DNA of 64,000 nt from Anisus vortex (lineage: Eukaryota > Mollusca > Gastropoda > Planorbidae): positions 37,625,118-37,689,117 of the forward strand of contig OX421498.1 of NCBI GenBank assembly GCA_949126835.1, in the 5' to 3' direction. The number at the start of each line of letters is the position of its first letter. Positions within the stretch are counted from its first letter, which is position 1. The translations under genes and the position numbers were made by a program. The notes beneath the pieces are model-generated. The model saw only the letters and a list, made by a program, of their open reading frames with translations. It had not been told where the DNA came from and searched no databases. Positions 11,144-22,911 of this stretch are shown one piece after another.

Positions 11144-11783
11144 TATAGATAGACATACAGATAGACATATAGACAGATAGACAGACAGATAGACAGACAT
11201 ATAGACATACATATAGACAGACAGATAGACAGACAGATAGACATACAGACAGACATATAGACAGACAGACAGACAGACATATAGACAGACAGACAGGCAG
11301 ACATATAGACAAACAGACAAACAGACATATAAATAGACATACAAATAGACATACATATAGACATACATATAGACAGACATATAGACAGACAGATAGACAG
11401 ACAGATAGACAGACAGATAGACAGACAGATAGACAGACAGACAGATAGACAGACAGATAGACAGACAGATAGACAGACAGATAGACAGACAGATAGATAG
11501 ACAGATAGACAGACAGATAGACAGACAGATAGACATACAGATAGACATATAGACATACAGATCGACAGACATATATACAGACAGATAGATCGACATACAG
11601 ATAGACAGACAGTCAGATAGACAGACAGATAGACAGACAGATAGACAGATAGATAGATAAATATATATATATATATATATATAGATAGATAGATAGACAG
11701 ATAGATAGATAGATAAATAGATACAAATATAGATATATATATAGATATATATTTAGATAGATAGATAGATAGATAGATAGAGC
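11144..11783. repeat. GATA/GACA compound microsatellite
   Basis: About 640 bp of interleaved GACAGACA, TAGACAGA and GATAGATA units with a short TA tract at about 11660-11680. The long minus-strand frames encoding only Leu/Ser/Val/Cys/Ile/Tyr repeats come from this tract and are not genes. Confidence 0.95.
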
Positions 11784-12751
11784 GACAAAGGCAAACGACG
11801 CCAAACATTTTCGAACATTCAGTGAAAGAAGGTTGTCTTCAACAACACAAAATCCCAAGCCTAATCGAATTATTACAGGTTGTGGGTATGGTGCGGATAG
11901 AGGAGTGTGGTTGATACTAAGTCAACAGTCATAATGAATAGACTTCACAGAGAAAAGAATGGGGGCGGGGGGGGGGGGGGGAGAATTAGTCGAACCATCC
12001 TTTCATTTTAACAGCTATAGTAAGTTAAATCAAGTCTATGCAACAGCTATAGTAACATAACTGCTTCGTGGGAAAGAAACTTTCAACTGGACTGTGGATT
12101 ACTGTAGATTAGTGTTCCACGCCAGCTTAAAACAATCACGCTGTTTAAAACTGTCAAGGAACATAATATTATTTTCAATGCAATGCTTGCGAGCCATCAA
12201 GTGCGGAGACTTTACTGACACTTGTGTTGCTGATGTTTAATGCATGCGTTGTGTGTTTATTCAATTCAGAGTTTGGAGCTTATGTGTGCAGCAGTGCAGT
12301 GCATACATTTACTTTATGTTGTGTGTATGTGCATTTAGAGCTTATGTGTATGTGTGTAACCACAGAGCAGTGCATACATTTAGTTTATGTTGTGTGTGAG
12401 TGTAGACCTGTGTGAGTGGTGACTTATCTAACTTCGCCGTTGTTTGTGCAGTTCCAATGATTACTTCAAGCTGTTAACTTTGTCATTTCCATTCACTAGC
12501 TGCTATTATCCTAATTGAGCATGTCGGTAGATAAACAATCTGCCTGTTATCTCAACTGTGCATCTTGAATGATAACAATCACCTCAATAATTCTCATATT
12601 CATAATTGATAGCATTACATTTCTACTCTTTGGCTGTCTTTGTGTGTTATTTTTATGCTTCTTCGTCTTCAATGTTTATATAAAAATTGTGTATCGATAT
12701 AGACCTGTCAGCTACAACACAGTATGCAACATGCTGACCAACAACTTTTAG
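11784..12751. other. Spacer, nothing recognised
   Basis: Contains a G run at about 11945-11980 and GT-rich sequence at 12220-12420. Short open frames show no family motif. Confidence 0.4.
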
Positions 12752-13200
12752 GAGGAATGGCTAAACCAATGGGCACAGGGAACAACTGGAAGAAAAATGT
12801 ACAAAGAAATGAATCAGCCCAACAAACAAGACAACATAAAGTTTCTACCACTCAAAGAACAATGCACCATATTCCAGTTGAGAACAGGACATATAATAGC
12901 ACTCAACTCACACCTAAATAGAATAAACCCAACTCACCCATCTAACTGCAGACTTTGCCCCTGCCCACAAGAAACTGTGGACCACTTCTTGCTTGAATGC
13001 CCTGAGCTAACCTACCCCAGATACACTCTGCTCCCCCCTCAACCTACCATTACCAACACACTATAGAGCAATATGGAACAACTGAAGAGACATGTAAATA
13101 TGTTTGTCTGGTGTTGACTAGCTAGCAGAAGAAGAATAAGATATTTCGATTTGTATAGTCTTTTGTCAATAATGTTATTAGTCAATAAAGGCTTTAACAA
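12752..13200 (+). pseudogene. LINE ORF2 C-terminal fragment with 3' end
   Basis: The frame from 12752 reads EEWLNQWAQGTTGRKMYKEM and later CTIFQLRTGH, LNSHL and CRLCPCPQETVDHFLLECPE. This is the terminal zinc-knuckle region (CxxC...H...C) of non-LTR retrotransposon polyproteins. It is followed by a TAG near 13063 and a short tail containing AATAAAGGC near 13184. Upstream RT and endonuclease are absent, so it is a 5'-truncated copy. Confidence 0.8.
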
Positions 13201-13246
13201 CACTTAATGTAAGTGTTTGTGCACATAACAATTGCCTGCTTGACTC

Positions 13247-13398
13247 GTGCGTTTCTTTTAAGATTCTGGTTTAGCACGGGACATTTTACGTGGGCACGGT
13301 GACGTTTGGCTGGCTCAACGAAGTGCGTTTCTTTTAAGATTCTGGTTTAGCACGGGACATTTCACGTGGGCACGGTGACGTTTGGCTGGCTCAACGAA
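13247..13398. repeat. 76-bp direct tandem duplication
   Basis: The segment beginning GTGCGTTTCTTTTAAGATTC at 13247 is repeated from 13323 with one obvious C/T difference. It includes the 'GGGCACGGTGACGTTTGGCTG' head of the adjacent SINE, so the SINE 5' end is duplicated. Confidence 0.9.
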
Positions 13399-13590
13399 GG
13401 TCCTGGGTTCGAATCCCGGTGAAGGCCAGGATTTGTTCTCGGGTCTGGAAGGTGTCCCACTGTTAGGGTAAAGTAAAGGCGTCTGTGCATTGTGCTGGTC
13501 ACACAATACTCTAGAATGCCGTGGCCACAGAAACCGGTGAACGGCCTCATGGTTCGATTTGGTCCGACGACGGGATACCTTACTACTTTA
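13353..13590 (+). mobile_element. tRNA-derived SINE, forward
   Basis: Box B 'GGTTCGAATCC' at about 13406, then GGTGAAGGCCAGGATTTGTT, 'GGGTAAAGTAAAGGC', 'GCATTGTGCTGGTCACAC', 'GCCGTGGCCACAGAAACCGG' and a terminal 'GGTCCGACGACGGGATAC'. The box A region is altered to GGGCACGGTGACG. Confidence 0.85.
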
Positions 13591-14520
13591 CGGGACATTT
13601 TAGCGTTATGTAAGAATCGTATGTCTTGATTTCATACGTTCGATTAAGACATTTCAACAACAAAAAAAAGAATGCCCCCCCCCCCCCCCCATGATTGGAG
13701 GGCGGGGTTGGAAAGAATCCCCAGTAACTGTCCTGATGGTTATTTTCCATAATAAATAAATGCCTAGAACTGTGACTGGCCAATTATGTAATGAAAGACG
13801 TATGTCATCTATTACACATAGGCCTATTCATAGTGGGTAAGTACAAAGTTTCTCTAGTGCAGTGAGTCGGGTATTGCAGGTAATTCAATTAATTAACAGT
13901 GATGGGTACAGACAGAAGGCCAAGGAGAGAAATACAGAAGAAGTCACTCTACAAAGTGCACAGCTTAAACATACAAAAATAAAACTCAGTCAATTAATCA
14001 TGGCGGGGATGACCAAAGCGGATTTTTTTTTTGTTCAATGAGCATATACAAACAAACAAGCTGCACATGCAGCAGCATCTGGTGAAAAGTAGGTCACACG
14101 CCCGATTCACTCTGTTTGACACTTGATGGACATTCATTGAGTATTGAATAAATGTACGGTCATCTGATAAGGATAGGGGAGGGGATGGAGTGGGGATAAA
14201 ATAAGAATCTCTAAGTCAACGATCAATACTAAAAAGCTTAAAACGTAGCCTATGTTTTCTTTAGTGTACTGCTGGTGTTAATAGTAAAATAAAACAAGCA
14301 TGCTATAATCTATTTACAAATGCATGGGATTAATGTTAAAATCGAACACTCTGTCAAGGTGAACAAGCTTATCTTTGACTTCTTAAGTGGTGAAAGCTTA
14401 AAGCCAATATAAACAAATTATTGGTCAAAGTATCATTTAATATTTGCATTTCTTTGTTGTGTATTTTTTAAAAAAAATGTGTATTTCATTATGTCTCTGG
14501 GACAAAAGTAACCAACGAAG
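13591..14520. other. Spacer, nothing recognised
   Basis: A C run at about 13675-13690; the remainder is AT-rich with no recognised gene or terminal repeat. Confidence 0.4.
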
Positions 14521-15040
14521 CACCTCATACATTTATGTTCATTCAATAACTAGAACGAATCACCTCATACATTTATGTTCATTCAATAACTAGAACGAAG
14601 CACCTCATACATTTATGTTCATTCAATAACTAGAACGAAGCACCTCATACACTTATGTTCATTCAATAACTAGAACAAAGCACCTCATACATTTATGTTC
14701 ATTCAATAACTAGAACGAAGCACCTCATACATTTATGTTCATTCAATAACTAGAACGAAGCACCTCATACATTTATGTTCATTCAATAACTAGAACAAAG
14801 CACCTCATACATTTATGTTCATTCAATAACTAGAACGAAGCACCTCATACATTTATGTTCATTTAATAACTAGAACGAAGCACCTCATACATTTATGTTC
14901 ATTCAATAACTAGAACGAAGCACCTCATACATTTATGTTCATTCAATAACTAGAACGAAGCACCTCATACATTTATGTTCATTCAATAACTAGAACAAAG
15001 CACCTCATACATTTATGTTCATTCAATAACTAGAACAAAG
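14521..15040. repeat. 40-bp minisatellite, 13 copies
   Basis: Thirteen head-to-tail copies of a 40-bp unit starting CACCTCATACATTTATGTTC and ending AATAACTAGAACGAAG. Copies differ at very few positions (for example AACGAAG/AACAAAG/AACGAAT, one ACTTATG, one ATTTAATAAC). Such homogeneity points to recent expansion. Confidence 0.97.
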
Positions 15041-15865
15041 CAAACAAGCAAACAGCAGCAACAAAAAGTTAGTAGCATACAGTAAATATTTTTGTCAACT
15101 GATCTTTTCAAACAAAAAATGCAAGGCCCTGCTGTTATTTGACAATAATTAAAACATGACTATCACAGCGTTTATGTTTCGTTTGATTAACACAATTTTT
15201 AACTTTGATTTGAGCTTTCAATTTTCAAAAAGTTATGCAAAAAAAAAAAATTAAACAAAAATAGATGATTGCCTTTCTTTGTGCCATCTTCGATTTAAGG
15301 AAATGATAATGAGAAGGGAAAATGAAAATAGTCATTCATTTCAAATTGACATCAGGTTGAAGCTGCCATCAGCTCAATCAACAGAATGAGACTACAGCTA
15401 TGATTAGGTCTAAGATCCAGAAAGTCATGATCAGCACAAACATAAAGGATATACCAGTATATTAGAAATCAATGAGAGACTTGTAAATAATAATGGCAAG
15501 ACGATATTTGGTTAAGCCCCGCCCACAATTGTTTCCTGACATGATGCTGTCATTCAACCCTTACATTACAACTCTATGTCTCATAAATGGGCAAGTGACT
15601 TTAAAGTTTACAAGAGCTGTGCCTTTGTGCCCCTAACAGATCAATGTACAATGAATATAATACCTACAGATAGTGATGTATTTTCCCATTAGGCCCTTTG
15701 GCCTTCTATTTATTGTGGTTCTCTTATTAAAATATTATTTGGTACCGTTTGACTGAATGCAAAAACTACCAGTTTTGGAATTCCCCCGTGTTTGGCCACC
15801 ATGTTATCTTATCTTCTTATCTTATACATTACAGACGCCACCATGTTATGATCTTACTAGCTTAC
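15041..15865. other. Sequence 3' of BLTP3 exon 2, with a LINE-tail scrap
   Basis: Lies within or beyond BLTP3 intron 2 on the minus strand. No further BLTP3 exon was recognised here. At about 15804-15840 a TTATCTTATCTTCTTATCTT stretch followed by ATACATTACAGACGCC is the reversed tail of the LINE family seen at 62853-63012. The remainder is AT-rich. Confidence 0.4.
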
Positions 15866-16028
15866 CTTTACGGAAACACGAGTGCAAACTGCTTTGGTAA
15901 TCCTTAGCCATGTTGGTAGTTCAAGTAACTGAGTTAGAATATCCTCATTGAGTTCTAAGTTGGACAGTTCACCTTCCCCTCTCAAAGTGCTGAGATTTAT
16001 TTTATCCGCTGATAAGTTTTTTGTAAAT
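15866..16028 (-). CDS. BLTP3: BLTP3 coding exon 2
   Basis: 163 nt after the acceptor TTCCTCAG, completing codon 15 and adding 54 codons. It ends in phase 0 before the donor GTAAGC (complement of 15861-15865). Encodes FTKNLSADKINLSTL through CTRVSVK. Confidence 0.92.
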
Positions 16029-17585
16029 CTGAGGAAGGAAACAAGAGCAGATAATATAATTCTTATTAAAAATCAAGCATAGCAAAATATATTTTTCTAA
16101 TGGCCTACATATAATATTTTTTTAATATTATAATTATAATGCAATTTTTGTAATTAGCTCATACTATATATTATAGCTAAATTTAAACCCATTAATTTTG
16201 TTTGATATTTTTTTTTAATTTAAATTAAATGTTTATATACACCACACTCCAAAAGAAAAAGTCAGTGTAGGCTCTAGACCTATTATTACTATCAATTTTT
16301 TGTCAAAATACTATTGACTATTATAAAAGTAGGCCTACCTATAATTGAAATAATTGTTTTTAAAGTATGTTTACTTTGTGTATATTATATATATAGGCCC
16401 CCCCTATTTAATATAGGCCTATAGGCATAGACAATACTCTTCATAGTCTAGTCTATATAACTTGGTCTATATTATACTATATATAGCCTATGCAAATATG
16501 TCAAAATGTCTAAACTGAAAGTAATATAGTAATACACTAGTCAGAGTAAATAAAAATTTTAAAGTAACAGTAATAGGTAAAATCTTATCTTATACATTAC
16601 ACAGCCGCACCTTCTCTAAAGAAGATTATCGAGTCCTACGCAATATTTTGAAAAGGACTTACGCTACATTACATTTACATTATATTATAGTTATATGTAG
16701 GGTTATAGTTATAGTAGGCCTATAGGTTCTTGGCATAGGTTATAATTATTTAATTATGGATTATGAGTTATGAGCCTAATAATTATATCAATATCGGCTA
16801 TGCTATGGGCTATATGTTACTATGTATGTCATATCATTATCATAGGCCTATCTTATTTCTCCTCTATATATTATATATTTAATAAATTTATTGGACTGGT
16901 ATAGGCCCTATATATAATATAAGTATAGGGCCTACGTAAGTTAAGAAAGATAGGCCTGCAATGCAATGCCAATGGCTTGTTATTACACCGTGATTGAACA
17001 TTTGACATTTGTCTAGTCTATGATTTAGATTGTGATTATGCTACACTAGAGTCACTAGCTTAGGCTTAGTAGCTAAGTAGCTACACTCAATATCACTGCT
17101 GAAACCGAGTGAATATCAGTAGGCCTATCCTATGTGCGGCTATGTCCTATGTCTATATGATACTATAACTATGTGACTATGTCAATGTCACTAGTACTAG
17201 ATCTAGTATAGGCCTAAATATTATTTATTACTTACTATTACTTAAAAGTATCAATAATCAGTGGCAGTGGTCTACACTAGACTAGACACTACACTACACT
17301 CTACACTCACTAGGTAGTAGCCTACTACTACTACAGTCAGACAGTAGGCTACTATGCTACACTGACTCTCTACTACACTGACTACAGTCAACTTTACTGA
17401 ATACTGTCTTTACAAACAAGCGTTAATTATTTATTAACAGAGGCCTATTGCTTATTATACTACTATTGATTTTGGCTCTTAAGTTACAAAACGAACATAA
17501 TTAATATAGCGAAAATGAAAAATTTCAAAGTCGGTACTTACTTAGAGAGATGTTTTAATATTTGATTTTTCAAAAGAGATGCCAT
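15866..17585 (-). CDS. BLTP3: BLTP3 / UHRF1BP1-like bridge lipid-transfer protein, N-terminal exons (partial gene)
   Basis: Coding exon 1 is complement(17542..17585) and exon 2 complement(15866..16028). They join in phase to encode 69 residues. The product starts MASLLKNQILKHLSKFTKNL, followed by SADKINLSTLRGEGELSNLE and later LELPTWLRITKAVC, ending VSVK. This matches the N-terminus of vertebrate UHRF1BP1/UHRF1BP1L (BLTP3A/B), whose chorein-like N-terminal end begins the rod-shaped, VPS13-type lipid channel acting at organelle contacts and endosomes. It fits BLTP3 better than VPS13 because of the INLSTL-GEGEL-NLEL and LPTWL blocks. The family protein is over 1,400 residues, so the rest must lie at lower coordinates or outside the window; I could not identify exon 3. 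It is transcribed away from LNX, with 5.2 kb between the two start codons. Confidence 0.9.
16583..16660 (-). mobile_element. LINE 3'-tail remnant in BLTP3 intron 1
   Basis: The plus-strand text AATCTTATCTTATACATTAC, then CTTCTCTAAAGAAGATTAT and GAGTCCTACGC, is the reverse complement of the LINE tail at 62950-63012 (GTAGGACGCAATAATCTTCT ... AAGATAAGAT). Only the tail is present. Confidence 0.65.
17542..17585 (-). CDS. BLTP3: BLTP3 coding exon 1
   Basis: 44 nt: the start codon at 17585-17583 and fourteen complete codons, ending in the first two bases of codon 15. The donor is GTAAGT (complement of ACTTAC at 17536-17541). The start is fixed by alignment to the family N-terminus (M-A-x-x-x-K-x-QILKHLS). 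Confidence 0.88.
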
Positions 17586-20500
17586 ATTACATACAATCCA
17601 CCTACGCGACTATCCCAAAGCCAAGCATAGACAACCTAACATCTCCTGTCGCTAGGTCTCACCAGTCTGATGTTCTAAGAGAGTTATCGGACCGATCCCG
17701 TTATTTTGTATAAGAATCTCGCCATTTTTTAATCAATAAATCTCTTAGAGTATTTAAAAAATGGATTCTCCGAATCACTTTAAAAAAAAAAAATATAACA
17801 ATAGAAAATTAATTTTCTTTAAAGGTATTTTCTTTAAGTATTTTTTTCTGCAAATAATACATAAAATTGTATAATAAAGTAAATGTTTTTAAGCATTAGC
17901 TAATTTTTAAGCGATCAAGAAAAATGAACTCTGGTACAACAAAAGAGGCTCTTTCAGACACCAGTGTTTAGCTAATGTTTGCAACCTAAAAGGAGAGTAT
18001 CCCGAAAAATTAGGTAATTTACAATACAATTACTGGTGCAGAAAAATTAATATTAATTATATGACAGTTTTAATTCTTTTATTTAACAAAATTTAAAAAT
18101 AAGAAAATTTCTACCCTAAAAGAGCCCATGAACTGATACAAGGAAATGACATCAGTTCTCTTTATTGATTTTTTGTTGTCTGTGGATGCTTTTTGTACTA
18201 TGGCAGGACTTTAACTTAACAATGTTCATCAAGTACAATTTGTGTATGGTAATTTTTTATGTGCATGATTTAGACCAAGCAATTAGTCTTAGTTAAATAA
18301 TGGGCTTGCTATAATTATGATCATTTTAAAATTCACATAAGTAGTTGCGAGTTCAATTAAAAAAAAGAAGTGATTATTGTGAGTAATTATCCCGACTGAC
18401 CAGACATGCTTTTTGCCATTGAGCCCATTGCTTAGCAATCGAAGCATGCTTTTCTTTCAATCTTTCTAAAGACAACAGCAAATCACATTGGATACATTCA
18501 GCAGTACGATAATATTCTTTTATTGGGTGTTCAAAATACGTGGTTGTTTTAAATGTTTACTTTTTTAACTGTGAAGGCTAATGTGAATTATTCACTGGAC
18601 TGTAGGCTTTACAGTAGTACATAGTACATGTGTTATGTATTGAAGTGTATTGTGTCAATAATTTTCAATAAACCGTCTTTCCTTAAAAATTTTCTAAAAT
18701 AGTTTGGCTTTACTATTTATTTTAATTTGCCCTTAATGTAGTAACGCCTTCTCTTGCCATTTTAAAATAATGTTTTGTAAGGCTACAATCATTCTTACAA
18801 TCTTATTGTTGATATGAATAAGTCTACTGATGCCATCACCATCAGTCATCAGGTTAATTTTATTATATTTAGGCTAATTAATATTTACAAATATAATTAG
18901 CCTGCATAATCATAAGGCTATGGTATGGTATGGCCATACTGCCAAAATCAGCTATTTTTTATGTTGCAGAAAAAAATCATTATTTTATTGCTAATTAGCC
19001 TATGTGGCTGTTTAAAAACAAATTGTTTCATATTTATATTTGCTTCAAATTTACTAAGATTTATGTACTGCATTTAATGAATTATTTATTTTAAAAGGTG
19101 CAGCAATGACCAGGGCTAGGGCCGTATTGTATAATTCTTATAATTATTTTGTTAGACCTGAAACTTTTTAGAAATGCCTGTTTTTGCACTAATGACTAGT
19201 GACTAGGCATATATAGGCCTAGTCATATATGGCTATTGCTAATATTATTTGTTTTCAAAGTTAACATTCAGCAATAGTTAAAATGTCAATAATGCAGAAA
19301 TAATTTCACCATAAGTTATAAGCTGGAATCCATATGACAAATTTGTAAATGCAATGTAGCGAAAAGTTAGTAGATGTTTCATAAAGACATTTTAATTAAA
19401 ATTGTCGGCTATTGCCATTGGCTTGTCCGTGTAGCCTACATGCTGATACTTTTTAATCGAGAAGAATTTTCTCTTTTATCATTTCTGCTGACTGATCTTG
19501 ATTGTTTTATCACATATAACTTAATGTAAAGTTCCTGACTAAAGATTTTTTTCACTTAATTTTATAGGCCTGCTGATTATCCAAAGCTCTTTGGCAAAGG
19601 GTAAATTCATCCAATGATGTAAACATGTGACATGTATATAAACATGTCCTGTGTTGTGTCTCAGCATTTTGTTTATAGATCTATTGGTCCTAGACTCTAG
19701 ACGTAGACGTACAAATTATTTATTGGACAGAAATGTTTACTGCATCAATCTATACTCATAATTTAATTGACCCTCTTTACACTACCAGTAACTAACTGTA
19801 TAAACTCACTTTTTAAATATTTTTAACAAATTTTTTTTTCATCATCAATTGCTAGAAAAATTGCCTCATGCTTAATTATAGCTGTTTGAGGGGGAATTTT
19901 TAAGATGCCTCATAACCCCAACTGTGGAAATCCCCAAGTTATTTATATATTTAGCCCATTTTTTTTACTCTCTGCAATGTAGATCTATTCTATTTTTATC
20001 TCTGACATAATTCAAGGGAGGTAAGAATCAATTATATTTCATTCTATTGTGTGTTGTTGGTCTTGAATCAAGACTGAGACTGAGCAAATTAAAACATGCT
20101 CTAAATTATTTTTTTTTTAAATTAAATTTAAATCAAATTATTTACTCTAATTTTAACAATTAGATCTAAAAAATCTATCATTTTATAACTTATTAAAAAT
20201 AGAAATCAACATCATGTTTAATTTCAGGAAGATAACTAATTTTTTTAAAAATGATAAAAAGACAATAATTACTAATAACATTTAAATAAAATCACCAATG
20301 TATTACAATTGTATGCAGACATAAACAAACAATAAATATTTCTTTCAATTTGTTAGATGCCTAAGTGTTAACTAGGTCAAGTATTTTTCTCTAATATATC
20401 AAGTCCGCCCATCCACAACTGTCAGGGTTCATGAAAATTTTTTGTAAATTATTTATCTACATCTGTTTTTTATCATTCCAAGCATATTTTTGTTGGTGTC

Positions 20501-22794
20501 ATTTTGAAAATCGATATAAATATTTTTTTCATGTTTCATAATATCTAGATGAGCAGGTATGGCCAGGTTTTCCTCCCCCAGACAACTTAGGCTAACATTA
20601 ATCAATGTCTTGATATTTATTTGGAATTCAATTACTCTAGTTGACTAACATATACATAGTTTTAACACCATATTTGTGAAAAAATACCCCCCTTTTATTT
20701 TATTAAAGTCCTTTTACTTTTTGCAGACATCACCCTGTCTCAATTCAATGAATACGTTGAATTGAAGTTCTAGTCTATTACAAGAAACTACTTTTAAAAC
20801 ATGTTGTTAAGTCTTTTTTCAGTTACCGGGTATTGCTATTGCAGTACAGTATTATGTTTTTAAAATAAAAAATAATTATTAAACAAATAAAGATTCAAAT
20901 TATTGAATGGCTCAAAATATGTTTGGGATCTGACTTTAGCTTAACTAAAACTAACATCCGCTGAAGGGTTGTTATGGTAACAGTTTGGAATATACTGGAC
21001 TGGACTCAGCCTCTTTGCAAATTAAAAGAAGTATATTGGGATGTTAATTTCTTTTTTTCTTTTTTAAACTGTATTATTATTAGTATTATTGGAAATCCGT
21101 TTTTAAACCAAAATCAATGAAAGAAGAAAACAATGCTCTCCCTTTTGATGTCAGATGCCTGGAAAGACAGTTTAGTGCTGTTCATACTATATTGAAATAG
21201 ATAAAAAACAACAACATTTAGGCTAAGTAGTATTTGCAATGCAAATTATGATTCAAACATAATTCTTTTAAAACTTTCCTTCAGAACCAATACAATTTTT
21301 TTTGCCATTTGAGTTAAAAAAATTACTTTCCAACAACTCCAATTAACACTTTTTAAAACCACTTATATATATTTATCTTTCAAAACTGATAATCAAGCTT
21401 TGGATTATTGTTTGACGTCCCTAATAGTATATCAAAGTAAATTTGATTTAAGGCTTAACACTTTTGGATTTTAATTATTTGTATATATTATATTGTCTGT
21501 AAATAAATAAAATTTCGGCCTTTTAAAAAACTGTTTAGTTATTTCTTTCTTTAATATTTAAATAAATGATTTTGTTTCCTTTTACCCTTGCATTGTTAAA
21601 TTTTATATTTTCCTTGTCAAAATAAGTAGATTAGTCAATTAACGATAACCCAGTGCCAGTGTTCAAACAATAAATAATAAACATATTACTAAAAAAATAT
21701 TAGAACGGTAAAAGAAATTTTAACCTTTGATAATGTATGAAATATTTAATTGTAAAAGAAATATTTTTTTTTGGTCCTCAGATGATGCTAACTGATAGGA
21801 TGGGTTGAATACTTGAAACAAGTGGATTTGTCAACTTCTTAGAAAGACTGTAACTATTTCTACCTCAACATATTTATTGGATGGGAAGACTCATGGCAAT
21901 CGAGGAAACAAAGACAAGATAGATAGAGGACTCGGTTGAGTGGTGTTTCTCATTCATGTGTGACAGCCCACGGTTGTTTCACACGGAGGATGCTTTTTTA
22001 AATTTGAATTCTTCAGTGGGAAATCTGCAGTCAACCAAATAACCCTGGGATTAAGTCATCACTATGAAAACCTCAACTCATCCTATTATATTTAATTTGT
22101 ATTTCGACAACAACAGAACAAACCACAGAGGCCTATACAGACGCTGATATTTAATAACATATAAAACACCCAAGCAGTGCCTTTTTACCTTCACCTTTTT
22201 ATTTCAATAATCATTGCGTCCATAACTTGTGAAGAACTATTCAAACTAATGCGTCTGGGAATTTTCATAACAAAAAAAGCCTTCGGAACTTATTTTAATA
22301 TGCAATTCTAACAAACTCAGTCTCACGCTCTTCCAGCTCAAATCCTGCCTGCGTCTCTGGTTGTTGTTTTTTTACTGAGCGCCAATATTTTTTAAAAATC
22401 CATCCTTGTCACAACCATCATCACATGTAACATAAATTTTCACCCTGTAGAAAAATAATTTGACCCACCCTCATTGCGCATAATAATTTTATCCCATTGT
22501 CGTGCAGTGTGAGTAAATAGACTGTTGCAGAGATAACTAATGTCTACTGCTATGTAATATAAATCTAGACTTTTTACTTGCCTCTTTTTGATATTATAAA
22601 TTTGTTTGGGTCTACAATTGGGGTTGATTTGATTGTTAGTCATTAAGAGGGAAAAAAATGGAAATGATTTTGTCCAATCTAAATCCCTGTGTGTTCACCT
22701 GGCCTGGGCGAGTGTGCTAGTGGGATCCCATCACCAGCTGTAGCGCGCTCCTGGTGCACGCGGTCATCACACAAAAGGCGGTCCATGCTGTGTG
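17586..22794. other. Intergenic region between divergent BLTP3 and LNX
   Basis: 5.2 kb, strongly AT-rich. The first 150 bases next to BLTP3 are less AT-rich and are the likely promoter side of that gene. No repeat array, transposon ends or protein-coding similarity recognised. Untranslated first exons of either gene could lie here but cannot be recognised from sequence alone. Confidence 0.45.
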
Positions 22795-22911
22795 ATGAAC
22801 CAAGGCTTGGCCATGTCGTTGTCCCGAGTACGCTTTGATGCTGGGATGTGCGTGACATGTGGCCAGCTGCACGAAGCCCATGGAACGCACTTGTACGACT
22901 ACCACCAACAG
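22795..22911 (+). CDS. LNX: LNX coding exon 1 (N-terminal zinc-binding segment)
   Basis: 39 codons, phase 0 end, donor CAG|GTGAGA. Contains [18 protein letters not shown], equivalent to the conserved C-x-x-C-G-Q...H-x-Y segment before the RING in LNX1/2. The 5' boundary of the exon is not determined. Confidence 0.95.

Noticed and set aside
11064..11858. Long minus-strand frames of Leu/Ser/Ile/Val/Cys/Tyr repeats
   Set aside because: Generated by the GATA/GACA microsatellite; several frames are open simultaneously and none has a domain.
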